Below, piece after piece: positions 10,625-20,603 of a DNA stretch of 64,000 bases; within the stretch, counting starts at the first letter, position 1; each line of letters opens with the position of its first letter. This stretch comes from an uncultured Burkholderiales bacterium. GTDB taxonomy: Bacteria; Pseudomonadota; Gammaproteobacteria; Burkholderiales; Burkholderiaceae_C. The notes under the pieces were generated by a model, which saw only the letters and a program-made list of their open reading frames with translations, ran no database searches and was not told the DNA's origin. The stretch spans positions 62,001-126,000 of the forward strand of contig CAMFGY010000005.1 in assembly GCA_945952065.1 (NCBI GenBank), given 5' to 3'. Made by a program: the position numbers and the translations under genes.

Positions 10625-12145
10625 TCAATCAGCACCGCCTGCGTCTTCAGCGGCAGCGCTGCTCGGCAGGGCATGGGCTTGGAATCGAATCGTGAAACGC
10701 GCCCCCGGGCCATGGCCCTCGGGTTCGTCCAGGCCCGGACGACGCTGACGGGTGTCGTCCAAACTCAACTCGGCCTCATGCTGTTGCGCGATTTCCCGCA
10801 CGATGGCCAAGCCCAGGCCGGAGCCATCCACATTCGTGCCCAAGGCGCGGAAGAAGGGCTGGAAGACCTTTTCCCGGTCGCCCTCGGCAATACCCGGGCC
10901 TGAGTCTTCCACCTGCAAAACACTGACCTGTCCAAAGGGGTCTTCCACCACCCGCACGGTCACGGTGCCCTGGCTCGGGGTGTAAAGCAAGGCGTTGTCG
11001 ACCAGATTGCGGATCAACTCGCGGATCAAGATCGGGTGCCCCAACACTCGCAATCCGCATTGCTCGGGGCCTGGCCCTTCATAGCCAAGGTCGATGCGCT
11101 TGTCCATGGCGCGCGGCACAAAGTCGCGCACCGTTTCCATCGCCAACTCAGCCATATTGACCTCGCTGCGCTGCGCGGCATGCTCTTGATCCTCGGCGCG
11201 CGCCATGGCCAACAACTGATTCACCATGTGCGCGGCACGCTGGCTGGACAAAGAGATCTGCTGCAAAGACCGCTTCAACTCGGCCGGCTCGCTGCGCCCT
11301 TCGTCAATTTCCCGCTGCGCAAACTCCGCTTGCATGCGCAGGCCCGCCAAAGGTGTTTTCAGCTGGTGAGCGGCATCGGCCAGGAAGTGCTTTTGCCGAC
11401 TGATGGATTGGTCCAGCCGCGCCAGCAAATCATTGATGGCGCGCACCAGCGGTGCCACTTCCTCGGGTATGCGGCGCTCATCGATGGGACTCAGGTCCGA
11501 GCTCTCGCGCGAGCGGATGCGGCGTTGCAGTTCGTTCAGCGGCGCAATGCCGCGCGCCAAGGCCAACCAGACCAGCAACACCGCCAAGGGCAGGATCACA
11601 AACTGCGGCAGGATCACACCCTTGATGATTTCATTCGTCAGCCGCCCCCGTTTACCCAAGGTCTCCGCCACTTGCACCAGCATCGTTCGGGTCGAGCCCG
11701 CCAGGCCCTCGGGCGAGACCCACAAATAGGCCACGCGAACCCGCTCGTTACCGACCTCGTCATCCCGGAAATGCAGTTCCCAGGGCACGATCACTTCCTC
11801 ATCCACGGGCACCGGCAGACTGGCGTCGCCGCTGAGCAATTCACCGCGCAAACCCAGCACTTGGTAATAGACGGTGTCGGCCTCATCGGCGCGCAAGAGC
11901 GCCGCCGCCTCGGGCGCCAGGGCATATTGCGAACGCCCGCTGCGCAAATTGGGTTGGGCCGCGGCCACTTGCAAGCCCAAGGTCCGCGCCATCTCGCCGA
12001 GTTCACGGTCATACGGGCGGCTCGCAATGCCTTGCGCCACCAACCAAGTCAGCGCCACGCTGATGGGCCAGATCAGCAACAGCGGCGCCAGCATCCAGTC
12101 CAGGATCTCGCCAAACAGCGAGCGTTGGCCAGAATCAGCGGGCAT
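10625..12145 (-). CDS. Sensor histidine kinase, TctE/QseC-like
   Basis: Membrane sensor kinase of 506 residues. Two membrane segments (about 18-38 and 177-198) flank a ~135-residue periplasmic domain of the 2CSK_N type found in TctE-like kinases. A HAMP-like linker is followed by the H-box AHQLKTP with phospho-acceptor His260. The catalytic domain shows N-box NLVDNALLYTP and G-boxes DSGPGIAEGD and GSGLGLAIV. It follows its response regulator by 57 bp. The TctE relation suggests a carboxylate signal, but no transporter is adjacent, so the ligand is unknown. Confidence 0.92.
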   Translation of the reverse strand: MPADSGQRSLFGEILDWMLAPLLLIWPISVALTWLVAQGIASRPYDRELGEMARTLGLQVAAAQPNLRSGRSQYALAPEAAALLRADEADTVYYQVLGLRGELLSGDASLPVPVDEEVIVPWELHFRDDEVGNERVRVAYLWVSPEGLAGSTRTMLVQVAETLGKRGRLTNEIIKGVILPQFVILPLAVLLVWLALARGIAPLNELQRRIRSRESSDLSPIDERRIPEEVAPLVRAINDLLARLDQSISRQKHFLADAAHQLKTPLAGLRMQAEFAQREIDEGRSEPAELKRSLQQISLSSQRAAHMVNQLLAMARAEDQEHAAQRSEVNMAELAMETVRDFVPRAMDKRIDLGYEGPGPEQCGLRVLGHPILIRELIRNLVDNALLYTPSQGTVTVRVVEDPFGQVSVLQVEDSGPGIAEGDREKVFQPFFRALGTNVDGSGLGLAIVREIAQQHEAELSLDDTRQRRPGLDEPEGHGPGARFTIRFQAHALPSSAAAEDAGGAD

Positions 12146-12202
12146 TGTCGAAGCAAGCGCAGTCGAACAGCGAGCGCGAACGCATCAGGTGCGACCGAGC
12201 GC

Positions 12203-12874
12203 TCAACTGGGAATCTTTTCCAGGCAATAGCCCAGGCCCCGGACCGTGGCAATGCGAATCGGGCCTTGCTCGATCTTTTTGCGCAAACGGTGGATGTAGA
12301 CCTCGATGGCGTTGTTGCTCACCTCCTCGCCCCACTCACACAGGCGCTCCACCAATTGATCTTTGCTGACCAAGCGCCCTGCGCGCTGCAGCAAGACCTC
12401 CAGCAGGCTCAGCTCGCGGGCCGACAACTCAATCATCTGCTCATTGATATAGGCCACACGGCCGGTCGCATCGAAACTCAGCGGCCCATGCTTGATCACG
12501 CTGGACGCCGTGCCCAGCCCGCGCCGGGTCAAGGCTCGCACGCGCGCCTCCAACTCCTGCAGGGAAAAGGGCTTGGCCATGTAGTCGTCCGCGCCAAAAT
12601 CCAGGCCTTTGACCCTTTGCTCCACGCTGTCAGCGGCCGTCAGAATCAACACCGGCATCGCCGAACCGCGCGCCCGCAGCTTGCGCAAGACCTCCAGCCC
12701 GTGCAGCTTGGGCAGGCCCAAATCCAAGATCACCAGGTCAAACTCATGGGAGGCCAAGGCGGCATCGGCCTCGCTGCCCGAGCTGACCTGGTCCACCGCA
12801 TAACCCGAGGCCCGCAGGGAGCGCAGCAACGCGTCCGCCAATACTTGGTCGTCTTCAGCAATCAGGATGCGCAT
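12203..12874 (-). CDS. OmpR-family response regulator, TctD/QseB-like
   Basis: DNA-binding response regulator of 223 residues. The receiver domain begins MRILIAEDD with acidic pocket residues at 8-9, phospho-acceptor Asp51 in VILDLGLP, and Lys in MAKPF. The winged-helix domain contains NAIEVYIHRLRKKI and ends RTVRGLGYCLE-like (here IATVRGLGYCLEKI). I chose the ATG at 12874 because the receiver fold starts there; the frame stays open 38 codons upstream without conserved sequence. It partners the kinase downstream. Confidence 0.94.
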   Translation of the reverse strand: MRILIAEDDQVLADALLRSLRASGYAVDQVSSGSEADAALASHEFDLVILDLGLPKLHGLEVLRKLRARGSAMPVLILTAADSVEQRVKGLDFGADDYMAKPFSLQELEARVRALTRRGLGTASSVIKHGPLSFDATGRVAYINEQMIELSARELSLLEVLLQRAGRLVSKDQLVERLCEWGEEVSNNAIEVYIHRLRKKIEQGPIRIATVRGLGYCLEKIPS

Positions 12875-12996
12875 ACGGTCTCCGTCCAAGATTTGTTCTT
12901 CTGCCTGGCATTCTAGGGAGTCCGCCCTGCTTTTAGACAAACGCCCAAGCCCGCAGCCCTGAGGCAACACCGGGATCAAAGAATACAAACACCTCT

Positions 12997-13021
12997 TGCT
13001 GGCTCACGCCATGAGCCAGCA
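12997..13021. repeat. Perfect 10-bp inverted repeat upstream of response regulator
   Basis: Arms TGCTGGCTCA and TGAGCCAGCA flank a 5-base loop CGCCA. No T-run follows on either strand, so it does not look like an intrinsic terminator. It lies about 125 bp upstream of the response-regulator start and could be an operator or a stable leader hairpin. Confidence 0.6.
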
Positions 13022-13137
13022 GATCCCTAAGATCCTCAGCCATGGAGTTCACAAGGCCCTGCGCCCATGCCCAAGGGCTCGGCCAGCTTCAACTTCAAAT
13101 GGTGACTGGCACTTGCCAGCGAAGATTCGATAAACTA

Positions 13138-13153
13138 CTGTACAAACATACAG
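13138..13153 (+). promoter_or_regulatory. LexA (SOS) box of recA
   Basis: CTGTACAAACATACAG fits the CTG-N10-CAG consensus of LexA operators, extended TA at the left. It lies 39 bp before the recA ATG and overlaps the expected -35 region, with CATAAT at 13161-13166 as -10. This is direct sequence support for SOS control of recA. Confidence 0.88.
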
Positions 13154-13192
13154 ATTGCGCCATAATCGCGCCTGTCAATTGAGGAGAAATTC

Positions 13193-14239
13193 ATGGACGC
13201 CCCCGCCAAAACCGTCAACGCCGAAAAGGCCAAGGCCCTGCAAGCCGCACTCAGCCAAATCGAAAAACAATTCGGCAAGGGCTCCATCATGCGCCTGGGT
13301 GAAGGCGAGGTGATTGAAGACATCCAGGTGGTCTCCACCGGCTCTTTGGGCTTGGACATTGCCCTGGGCGTCGGCGGCCTGCCGCGTGGCCGCGTGGTCG
13401 AAATCTACGGCCCGGAATCCTCGGGCAAAACCACGCTGACGCTGCAAGTCATTGCCGAAATGCAAAAGCTCAATGGTGTTTGCGCCTTCATCGACGCCGA
13501 GCACGCGCTGGACATCCAGTACGCACAAAAGCTGGGCGTCAATTTGCAAGACCTGCTGATCAGCCAGCCCGATACGGGCGAACAAGCCCTCGAAATCGTC
13601 GACGCCCTGGTGCGTTCGGGCTCGGTGGACATGATTGTGGTGGACTCGGTCGCAGCCCTGACACCCAAGGCCGAATTGGAAGGCGAAATGGGCGACTCCT
13701 TGCCCGGCCTGCAAGCCCGTTTGATGAGCCAGGCGCTGCGCAAGCTGACCGCCACCATCAAGAAGACCAATTGCACCGTCATCTTCATCAACCAGATCCG
13801 CATGAAGATCGGCGTCATGTTTGGCAGCCCCGAAACCACCACGGGCGGCAATGCACTGAAGTTCTACGCCTCGGTGCGCTTGGACATCCGCCGCATTGGC
13901 TCGATCAAGAAGGGCGACGACGTGATTGGCAGTGAGACCAAGGTCAAAGTGGTCAAGAACAAAGTCTCCCCGCCCTTCAAAACGGCCGAGTTCGACATCC
14001 TCTACGGCGAAGGCATCAGCCGCGAAGGCGAAATCATCGACATGGGCGTGATCGCCAAGGTGGTCGAGAAGTCCGGCTCCTGGTACGCCTACCAAGGCGA
14101 GAAAATCGGCCAAGGCAAAGACAATGCCCGCGAGTTCCTCCGCGAGAACCCCGATGTGGCCCGCGAAATTGAGAACAAAGTGCGCGAGTCCTTGGGCGTG
14201 CCGCTGCTTGCCAACGGCGATTCGGCTGAAGCGGCCTGA
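13193..14239 (+). CDS. recA: Recombinase RecA
   Basis: ATP-dependent strand-exchange protein and SOS co-protease (cytoplasm). The 348-residue product carries Walker A GPESSGKT at 73-80, a Walker B-like [10 protein letters not shown], loop L1/L2 sequences ([28 protein letters not shown]) and an acidic/Ala C-terminus. The start follows GAGGAG with 7-base spacing. Upstream is a LexA box. Downstream, recX is separated by an NTF2-like gene, a variation on the usual recA-recX pair. Confidence 0.99.
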   Translation: MDAPAKTVNAEKAKALQAALSQIEKQFGKGSIMRLGEGEVIEDIQVVSTGSLGLDIALGVGGLPRGRVVEIYGPESSGKTTLTLQVIAEMQKLNGVCAFIDAEHALDIQYAQKLGVNLQDLLISQPDTGEQALEIVDALVRSGSVDMIVVDSVAALTPKAELEGEMGDSLPGLQARLMSQALRKLTATIKKTNCTVIFINQIRMKIGVMFGSPETTTGGNALKFYASVRLDIRRIGSIKKGDDVIGSETKVKVVKNKVSPPFKTAEFDILYGEGISREGEIIDMGVIAKVVEKSGSWYAYQGEKIGQGKDNAREFLRENPDVAREIENKVRESLGVPLLANGDSAEAA

Positions 14240-14324
14240 ACCTCACGAAGCAAACACACCGGCGCCTCGCTCGCCTTTTTGCAGGGCAGGTAGGGCACGT
14301 AGGGCACGAGACTGAACTGACGTG

Positions 14325-14831
14325 ATGAACCAGCACTCCAAAGCGACAGCTCTTGAACTGGTGCGTCGATTCTGGGCGCTCTACCAGGCTCGGCGCTGGG
14401 CGGAAGCGAGCACGCTGTTGCACCCCGACGCGCACTGCCATTGGTGGGCCAGCGCCGAGCGCTTCGAGGGCGCAAGCGCCATCGTGCATGTGAATGAGGT
14501 CTACCCGGAAGGGTGGACGATTCATTTGCTGGCCCTGAACTGGCTTGAGGGTCCGGACAGCACGGCAGCGAGCCCCGAAAGAGTCAGCACTCAAGACCGC
14601 TCGGCGCCAAGCGCGCAGGTGTTCCGTATTCACAGCTTGGTCAGGGTGGACCAGGGCGCTCAGTCCTTTTACGCCAACAGCTTCTTCAGCATCAGCGCGG
14701 GGTACATCGATGCCATCGACGAGTACTGGGCCGACACCCAAGCGCCGCCCGCGTGGCGCACGGCCCAAACTTGTCCCGGGCGGGTGCTGATGGCGCCGGA
14801 CCAACGTCTGGGTCTGAGCTTGCAACTCTGA
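14325..14831 (+). CDS. NTF2/SnoaL-like small protein
   Basis: A 168-residue protein with the early layout of NTF2-fold proteins: an N-terminal helix (ELVRRFWALYQARRWAEASTLLHPDAHCHWW), then a strand-rich half that includes GWTIHLLALNW and FRIHSLVRVDQGAQSFYANSFFSI. The family includes polyketide cyclases, isomerases and many uncharacterised proteins, so no substrate can be named. A GTG directly precedes the ATG at 14325 and could be used instead. It lies between recA and recX, preceded by two copies of GTAGGGCAC. Confidence 0.7.
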   Translation: MNQHSKATALELVRRFWALYQARRWAEASTLLHPDAHCHWWASAERFEGASAIVHVNEVYPEGWTIHLLALNWLEGPDSTAASPERVSTQDRSAPSAQVFRIHSLVRVDQGAQSFYANSFFSISAGYIDAIDEYWADTQAPPAWRTAQTCPGRVLMAPDQRLGLSLQL

Positions 14832-15121
14832 GACACTCCTGCCAACCCAGCGCAGCAGGACCATGGCAATTCGCCTGGGCCTCTCCTGGCTCACACGGCT
14901 CACCCGCCGCTCTCGACCTACAAGTTCGCGTCCTGCCAACCCAGCCACGCCAAGTTCGCGAGTTACGCAATGCCGACCAAGCTCAACAAGCACGTTCAGG
15001 GCCCTGCACGCGACCTCGCTCCAGCCTGCTCGATCAAAACAGAGACGTTTCAAGGCTTGTTGGGCAAGACGCCTGCGCTTGTCAGGTGTTTTCCTTCCCT
15101 CGCAGGACTGCGCCGGCGACC
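14832..15121. other. Gene-free spacer with short direct repeats, before recX
   Basis: A 290-bp stretch without a credible gene. It contains two exact copies of TCCTGCCAACCCAGC (14837-14851 and 14931-14945) and two of CAAGTTCGCG (14921-14930 and 14951-14960). These look like remnants of a local duplication. I see no clear promoter. Confidence 0.5.
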
Positions 15122-15703
15122 ATGAAGCCTCTGTCTTTGAAGATGCGCGCCATCGCGCTGTTGTCGCAACGTGAGCACAGCCGCAGCGAGATGCGGCAAA
15201 AGCTGCTGAACGTTTTGCGCAAGGATTTGCTGGCCGCCAGCGCTGCAGCAAGCGCTAGCTCAGCCTTCGCAAACATGGACGACAGCCAAGAAACCCACGC
15301 AAAGCCCGGCGGCGCGCCCTCGAAAGCGCCTGCCGAACCTACCGAGCCTTCCGAACCCGCTGATCAGGTTGACACTTTGCTCGATTGGCTTGAACAGCAG
15401 GGCTATTTGAGCGACGCACGATTTGTGGAGTCGCGCCTTCATGCCCGTTCCCAGCGCTACGGCCCCTTGCGCATCAAACAAGAATTGGCCCAGCATGGTT
15501 TAGCTCTGGACACCCACCAGCTGGCCGAGTTGAGGGCTGGAGAAATCGAGCGTGCCAAGGCCATTTGGCAAAAGAAATTTGGTGGCCAGCTGCCGCTAGA
15601 CGCCGCCACCAAGGCCAAGCAAATACGGTTCATGACGGCTCGAGGCTTCAGTGCCGACACTGTGCGCAAGCTTTTGAATGCCCGGGATGATGAGGCCGAA
15701 TGA
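15122..15703 (+). CDS. recX: RecA regulator RecX
   Basis: Modulator that binds RecA filaments and limits recombinase activity. The three-helix repeats typical of RecX are seen: an N-terminal MRAIALLSQREHSRSEMRQKL, then DQVDTLLDWLEQQGYLSDARF, and KQIRFMTARGFSADTVRKLL at the end. At 193 residues it is longer than most RecX (about 150) because of a ~45-residue Ala/Ser/Pro-rich insert (residues about 37-82) between the first two modules. An ATG seven codons downstream (15143) is an alternative start. Confidence 0.9.
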   Translation: MKPLSLKMRAIALLSQREHSRSEMRQKLLNVLRKDLLAASAAASASSAFANMDDSQETHAKPGGAPSKAPAEPTEPSEPADQVDTLLDWLEQQGYLSDARFVESRLHARSQRYGPLRIKQELAQHGLALDTHQLAELRAGEIERAKAIWQKKFGGQLPLDAATKAKQIRFMTARGFSADTVRKLLNARDDEAE

Positions 15704-15856
15704 GCGCCTTGGCCGCCCCAGGGTTTGAGAGGATCGACAGCTTCGTGAAAGCCTTCAAACGGCGCAGCATGCTACATTGACGCCCTGCGCAAACGTCCGC
15801 CTGCAGGTTTTTACCTGGCCAAGGCTTCGTTTGTCACGAATGCCGTTTTTCTTGAC

Positions 15857-16456
15857 ATGCCCCTATCCACCCCTTCCGCCGAGCGCCGTTTGATGCATCG
15901 CCGCGCCATTGATGTGCAGGTTTTTGCGCGTGATGACGGCCTGTTTGAGGTGGAAGCCGCGCTGTCTGACACCAAGACCAGCGATATGAGTTTGGCCACA
16001 GGCGTGCGCAAGGCCGGCCTGCCCATCCATGACATGCGACTGCATCTGACCGTCGATCGCCAACTGAACATTCATGCGGCCAGTTCGAAGAGCGAATGGA
16101 TGCCTTATCCCGGCGCTTGCGATCAGCATGGTGACGCCTATGCGCGCTTGGTCGGCTTGAATTTGATGAAGAGCTTTCGCCAATCGGTCAAAACCCGGCT
16201 GGCGGGAACACAGGGCTGCACGCACCTGACCGAACTCTGCCAAGTCTTGCCTTCTGCCGTGTTGCAAGCCTTTGCGGGCGCGGTGATTGACCCCCATGCA
16301 GGCGGCGCCAATGGCGAAGCGCCTTTCCAAATCGACCGTTGCCACGCCCTGCGCAGCGACGGCCAAACCGTTCAAACCCATTACCCTCGCTGGTATCGCA
16401 AGCCCGGGACTGCTTCGGCAGCTGCTGTGCCTGCAATGCCTGCCTCCACTTCCTGA
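15857..16456 (+). CDS. DUF2889 domain protein
   Basis: A 199-residue cytoplasmic protein matching the DUF2889 pattern: [32 protein letters not shown] near the N-terminus (described in parts), a central DMRLHLTVD, and CTHLTEL. The function of the family is unknown. In Burkholderiales it is commonly found between recX and sucC, as here. The C-terminal 20 residues are Ala-rich. The gene ends 22 bp before sucC and may be co-transcribed with it. Confidence 0.82.
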   Translation: MPLSTPSAERRLMHRRAIDVQVFARDDGLFEVEAALSDTKTSDMSLATGVRKAGLPIHDMRLHLTVDRQLNIHAASSKSEWMPYPGACDQHGDAYARLVGLNLMKSFRQSVKTRLAGTQGCTHLTELCQVLPSAVLQAFAGAVIDPHAGGANGEAPFQIDRCHALRSDGQTVQTHYPRWYRKPGTASAAAVPAMPASTS

Positions 16457-16478
16457 CCTTTCCAAAAGCGAGACCCTT

Positions 16479-17639
<1,161 letters not shown>

Positions 17640-17648
17640 AGACCTTGC

Positions 17649-17689
17649 GGGACAGACCGACCGAGCGTATTAGCGAGTCGCTCTGTCCC
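17649..17689 (+). repeat. Intercistronic hairpin between sucC and sucD
   Basis: Arms GGGACAGACCGAC (17649-17661) and GTCGCTCTGTCCC (17677-17689) pair over 13 positions with one mismatch, around a 15-base loop. No T-run follows. It could set the ratio of the two subunits by processing or stability, which is an inference. Confidence 0.6.
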
Positions 17690-17712
17690 CAACTGACTAG
17701 GAAGAATTCGCA

Positions 17713-18606
17713 ATGAGCATTTACATCAACAAAGACACCAAGGTCATCACCCAAGGCATCACGGGCAAGACCGGTCAGTTCCACACCCTGGGCTGCCAGG
17801 CTTACGCGAACGGCAAGAACGCCTTCGTCGCTGGCGTGAACCCCAAGAAGGCGGGCGAGAAGTTCTCGGACATCCCAATCTACGCCACCGTCAAGGAAGC
17901 CGCTCACCAGACCGGCGCCACCGTGTCGGTGATCTATGTGCCGCCCGCAGGCGCCGCTGCGGCCATCTGGGAAGCTGTGGAAGCCGATCTGGATCTGGCC
18001 ATCTGCATCACGGAAGGCATCCCTGTCCGTGACATGCTGGAAATCCGCAACAAGATGAAGGCCAAGGAAGCCGCCGGCGGCAAGAAGACGCTGCTGCTGG
18101 GCCCCAACTGCCCCGGCCTGATCACGCCCGACGAAATCAAGATCGGCATCATGCCCGGCCACATCCACCGCAAGGGTCGCATCGGCGTGGTCTCGCGCTC
18201 CGGCACGCTGACTTATGAAGCCGTGGCTCAGCTGACCGAAATCGGCCTGGGCCAGTCCAGCGCCGTCGGCATCGGTGGCGACCCGATCAACGGTCTGAAG
18301 CACATCGATGTGATGAAGGCTTTCAACGATGACCCGGACACCGACGCCGTCATCATGATCGGTGAGATCGGCGGCCCCGACGAGGCCGAAGCCGCCCGTT
18401 GGTGCAAGCTGAACATGAAGAAGCCCGTGGTCGGCTTCATCGCTGGCGTGACTGCCCCTCCCGGCAAGCGCATGGGCCACGCTGGCGCGCTGATCGCCGG
18501 TGGCGCCGACACGGCCGATGCCAAGCTCGCCATCATGGAAGAGTGCGGCTTCACCATCACCCGCAATCCTTCGGAAATGGGCAAGTTGCTGAAGGGCTTG
18601 CTGTAA
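17713..18606 (+). CDS. sucD: Succinyl-CoA synthetase alpha subunit
   Basis: Catalytic subunit that is phosphorylated on histidine during succinyl-CoA/succinate conversion. It has an N-terminal CoA-binding Rossmann domain (ITGKTGQFHTLGCQAY) and the power-helix SRSGTLTYEA. The active-site His256 lies in RMGHAGALIAGG. Length 297 residues is standard. The ATG is preceded by GGAAGAA. A strong terminator follows about 100 bp downstream. Confidence 0.98.
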   Translation: MSIYINKDTKVITQGITGKTGQFHTLGCQAYANGKNAFVAGVNPKKAGEKFSDIPIYATVKEAAHQTGATVSVIYVPPAGAAAAIWEAVEADLDLAICITEGIPVRDMLEIRNKMKAKEAAGGKKTLLLGPNCPGLITPDEIKIGIMPGHIHRKGRIGVVSRSGTLTYEAVAQLTEIGLGQSSAVGIGGDPINGLKHIDVMKAFNDDPDTDAVIMIGEIGGPDEAEAARWCKLNMKKPVVGFIAGVTAPPGKRMGHAGALIAGGADTADAKLAIMEECGFTITRNPSEMGKLLKGLL

Positions 18607-18700
18607 TTCCGATCAGGAATGCACCGCGAATGCGTAATTTCACGCATCAGATCTGAACGGGTCTGAAGGCAGACTGGAACACCATTCGTTTTGCAAGACA

Positions 18701-18724
18701 AAAAGGGGCGCGAGCCCCTTTTTT
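18701..18724 (+). terminator. Rho-independent terminator after sucCD
   Basis: GGGGC-GCGA-GCCCC stem (18705-18718) extended by AAAA/TTTT and followed by a T6 run. It lies between sucD and the TerC gene and should end the sucCD transcript. Confidence 0.88.
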
Positions 18725-18818
18725 CATGCAGCCCTCGCCCTCTTGGCCCTTCGCTATAGTCGGGCCTGCGTCCAGCCGGCGCTCGCGCGAGCGTCGACCA
18801 CACCCTCAAAATCGAACT

Positions 18819-19550
18819 ATGGACACCTTGCTCAGCCCCGAATTCTGGTTGGCCGTCGGTCAGATCATCATGATCGACATCCTTCTGGGAGGCGACAACG
18901 CCGTGGTCATTGCCCTCGCTTGTCGAAAGCTTGCCCCTGCACAGCGGACCAAAGGCATTATCTGGGGCACCGCAGGTGCCATTGTGCTGCGGGTGGTGCT
19001 GATCTTTTTTGCCCTCACCCTGCTGCAGATTCCTTATCTGAAAATTGTCGGCGGGCTGTTGCTGGTCTGGATCGGCATCAAACTTTTGGTGCCCGAGGAG
19101 GAAGACGAACACAGCAATATCCAAGCGAGCGACAAACTGTGGGCCGCCGTGAAGACCGTGATCGTGGCCGACTTCGTCATGAGCTTGGACAATGTGATCG
19201 CCATCGCTGGCGCCGCGCAAGGCGCGGGGGGCGACCATCAAATGCCCTTGGTGATTTTCGGCTTGCTGGTCTCTATTCCCATCATCGTCTGGGGCAGCCA
19301 GATGGTCATCAAGCTGATGGACCGCTTCCCTGCTGTGATCACCTTGGGAGCCATGCTGCTGGGCTGGATTGCCGGCACCATGATTGTGGGCGACCCCGCC
19401 TTGTCCGCCTGGGTGCCCACGCAAGCTGGTGACAAGGCCGGCGCCCGCGAAGTCATTCCTGCTTTGCATTACGGTTGCGGTGTAGCAGGGGCTTTGCTGG
19501 TCTTGGCGCTGGGCAAGTGGCTGGCTTCGCGCCAGACCGAGAAAAGCTGA
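18819..19550 (+). CDS. TerC-family membrane protein (YjbE type)
   Basis: Inner-membrane protein of 243 residues with about seven hydrophobic segments. The TerC signatures IDILLGGDNAVVIALACR and DFVMSLDNVIAIAGAA carry the conserved intramembrane Asp/Asn pairs. Family members are linked to metal (Mn, Te) handling and exoenzyme metallation; the ion here is not known. I chose the ATG at 18819 because the transmembrane core starts there. The kinase gene begins 9 bp after its stop, so the two are probably one transcription unit. Confidence 0.88.
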   Translation: MDTLLSPEFWLAVGQIIMIDILLGGDNAVVIALACRKLAPAQRTKGIIWGTAGAIVLRVVLIFFALTLLQIPYLKIVGGLLLVWIGIKLLVPEEEDEHSNIQASDKLWAAVKTVIVADFVMSLDNVIAIAGAAQGAGGDHQMPLVIFGLLVSIPIIVWGSQMVIKLMDRFPAVITLGAMLLGWIAGTMIVGDPALSAWVPTQAGDKAGAREVIPALHYGCGVAGALLVLALGKWLASRQTEKS

Positions 19551-19559
19551 GGCGCATGC

Positions 19560-20603
19560 ATGACCGGTTTTTGGCGACGCGTTTTCGGCAAATCCAAGCC
19601 CGACCACGCGGCTTCAGAATCGGTTTCGGCAGCCACACCAGCCCAGGGCTTGCAGGCCTATGAATTGCTGCAGGAATTGGGGCGCGGCGCCATGGCCGTG
19701 GTGCATTTGGCACGCGAGCGCAGCAGTGGCCGCTTGGTCGCCATCAAACGCTTGTCTTTGCAGCGCGAATTTGCGGCCGAAGACTTGATGGACGTGCGCC
19801 AGCGCTTCATGCGTGAAGCGCGAGCCGCTGGCCATTTGCAACATCCCGATATCTTGCAGGTGCTCGATGCGGGCGAAGCGGGCGATGACGCCTGGATCGC
19901 CATGGAATACGTCCAGGGCCAGGATCTCAGCCACTTCACCCGCGTCGGGCAACTGCTGCCGCCGCGTGAAGTGGTGCAATTGGGAATCAGGCTGGCTCGG
20001 GCCTTGGACTATGCACACCGTCAGGGTGTGGTGCACCGTGACATCAAGCCCGCCAATGTGATGCTGGAACGCGCCAGCAATCGCGTGAAGGTGATGGACT
20101 TTGGCATTGCCCGCATTGCCGATGGCAGCCGCACCCGCACCGGGCTGGTGTTGGGCACGCCGTCCTTCATGTCCCCTGAACAATTGGCCGGGCTCAAAGT
20201 GGATGGGCGCAGCGACCTCTACTCGCTGGGCGTGCTGATCTACCAGTTGTTGACCGGACAGCTGCCGCACCAGTCCGACTCCATGGCCAAGTTGATGCAC
20301 TTGATCGCCAACGCAACGCCGCCGGATGTTCGGCACTACCAGCCACAATTGCCCGAGGCCCTGGCCATGGTCTTGGCCCTGGCGCTAGAGAAGCGCCCAG
20401 AATTGCGCTACGCCAGTGGCGAGCAAATGGCCCATGACTTGGAAGCCGTGCTGGACCAGGGCGGCTTGGATGCCCCCACCGGTGGCGAGCCCGTAGCGCA
20501 TGCACAGGCCAATAGCGCGGACTCTTTCGCACAAACAGTCCGCTTGAATCTGCCGGAAGCAGGGCAGAATCCTGCCGACCAGCAAACGAAGACAAAGCCA
20601 TGA
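19560..20603 (+). CDS. Cytoplasmic Ser/Thr protein kinase (Hanks type)
   Basis: A complete eukaryotic-like kinase domain. Gly-rich loop LGRGAMAVVHLA (40-51), catalytic Lys63 in VAIKRL, HRD at 159-161 in VVHRDIKPANVML, DFG at 180-182, and SPEQ (the APE position) near 205. An N-terminal ~33 residues and a C-terminal ~60 residues are low-complexity. No transmembrane or PASTA domain is present, so it should act in the cytoplasm. The stop overlaps the phosphatase start by 4 bases (ATGA). A Thr near the C-terminus (FAQTVRLNL) could be an autophosphorylation site for the FHA partner, which is speculation. Confidence 0.94.
   Translation: MTGFWRRVFGKSKPDHAASESVSAATPAQGLQAYELLQELGRGAMAVVHLARERSSGRLVAIKRLSLQREFAAEDLMDVRQRFMREARAAGHLQHPDILQVLDAGEAGDDAWIAMEYVQGQDLSHFTRVGQLLPPREVVQLGIRLARALDYAHRQGVVHRDIKPANVMLERASNRVKVMDFGIARIADGSRTRTGLVLGTPSFMSPEQLAGLKVDGRSDLYSLGVLIYQLLTGQLPHQSDSMAKLMHLIANATPPDVRHYQPQLPEALAMVLALALEKRPELRYASGEQMAHDLEAVLDQGGLDAPTGGEPVAHAQANSADSFAQTVRLNLPEAGQNPADQQTKTKP

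Larger units (their letters stand above)
12875..13192. promoter_or_regulatory. Divergent control region, response regulator / recA
   Basis: A 318-bp gap with no plausible gene. It holds a perfect inverted repeat with 10-base arms (12997-13021), the recA LexA box (13138-13153), a CATAAT -10 candidate at 13161-13166 and the recA ribosome site GAGGAG at about 13180-13185. The response-regulator promoter must lie in its left half. Confidence 0.6.
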
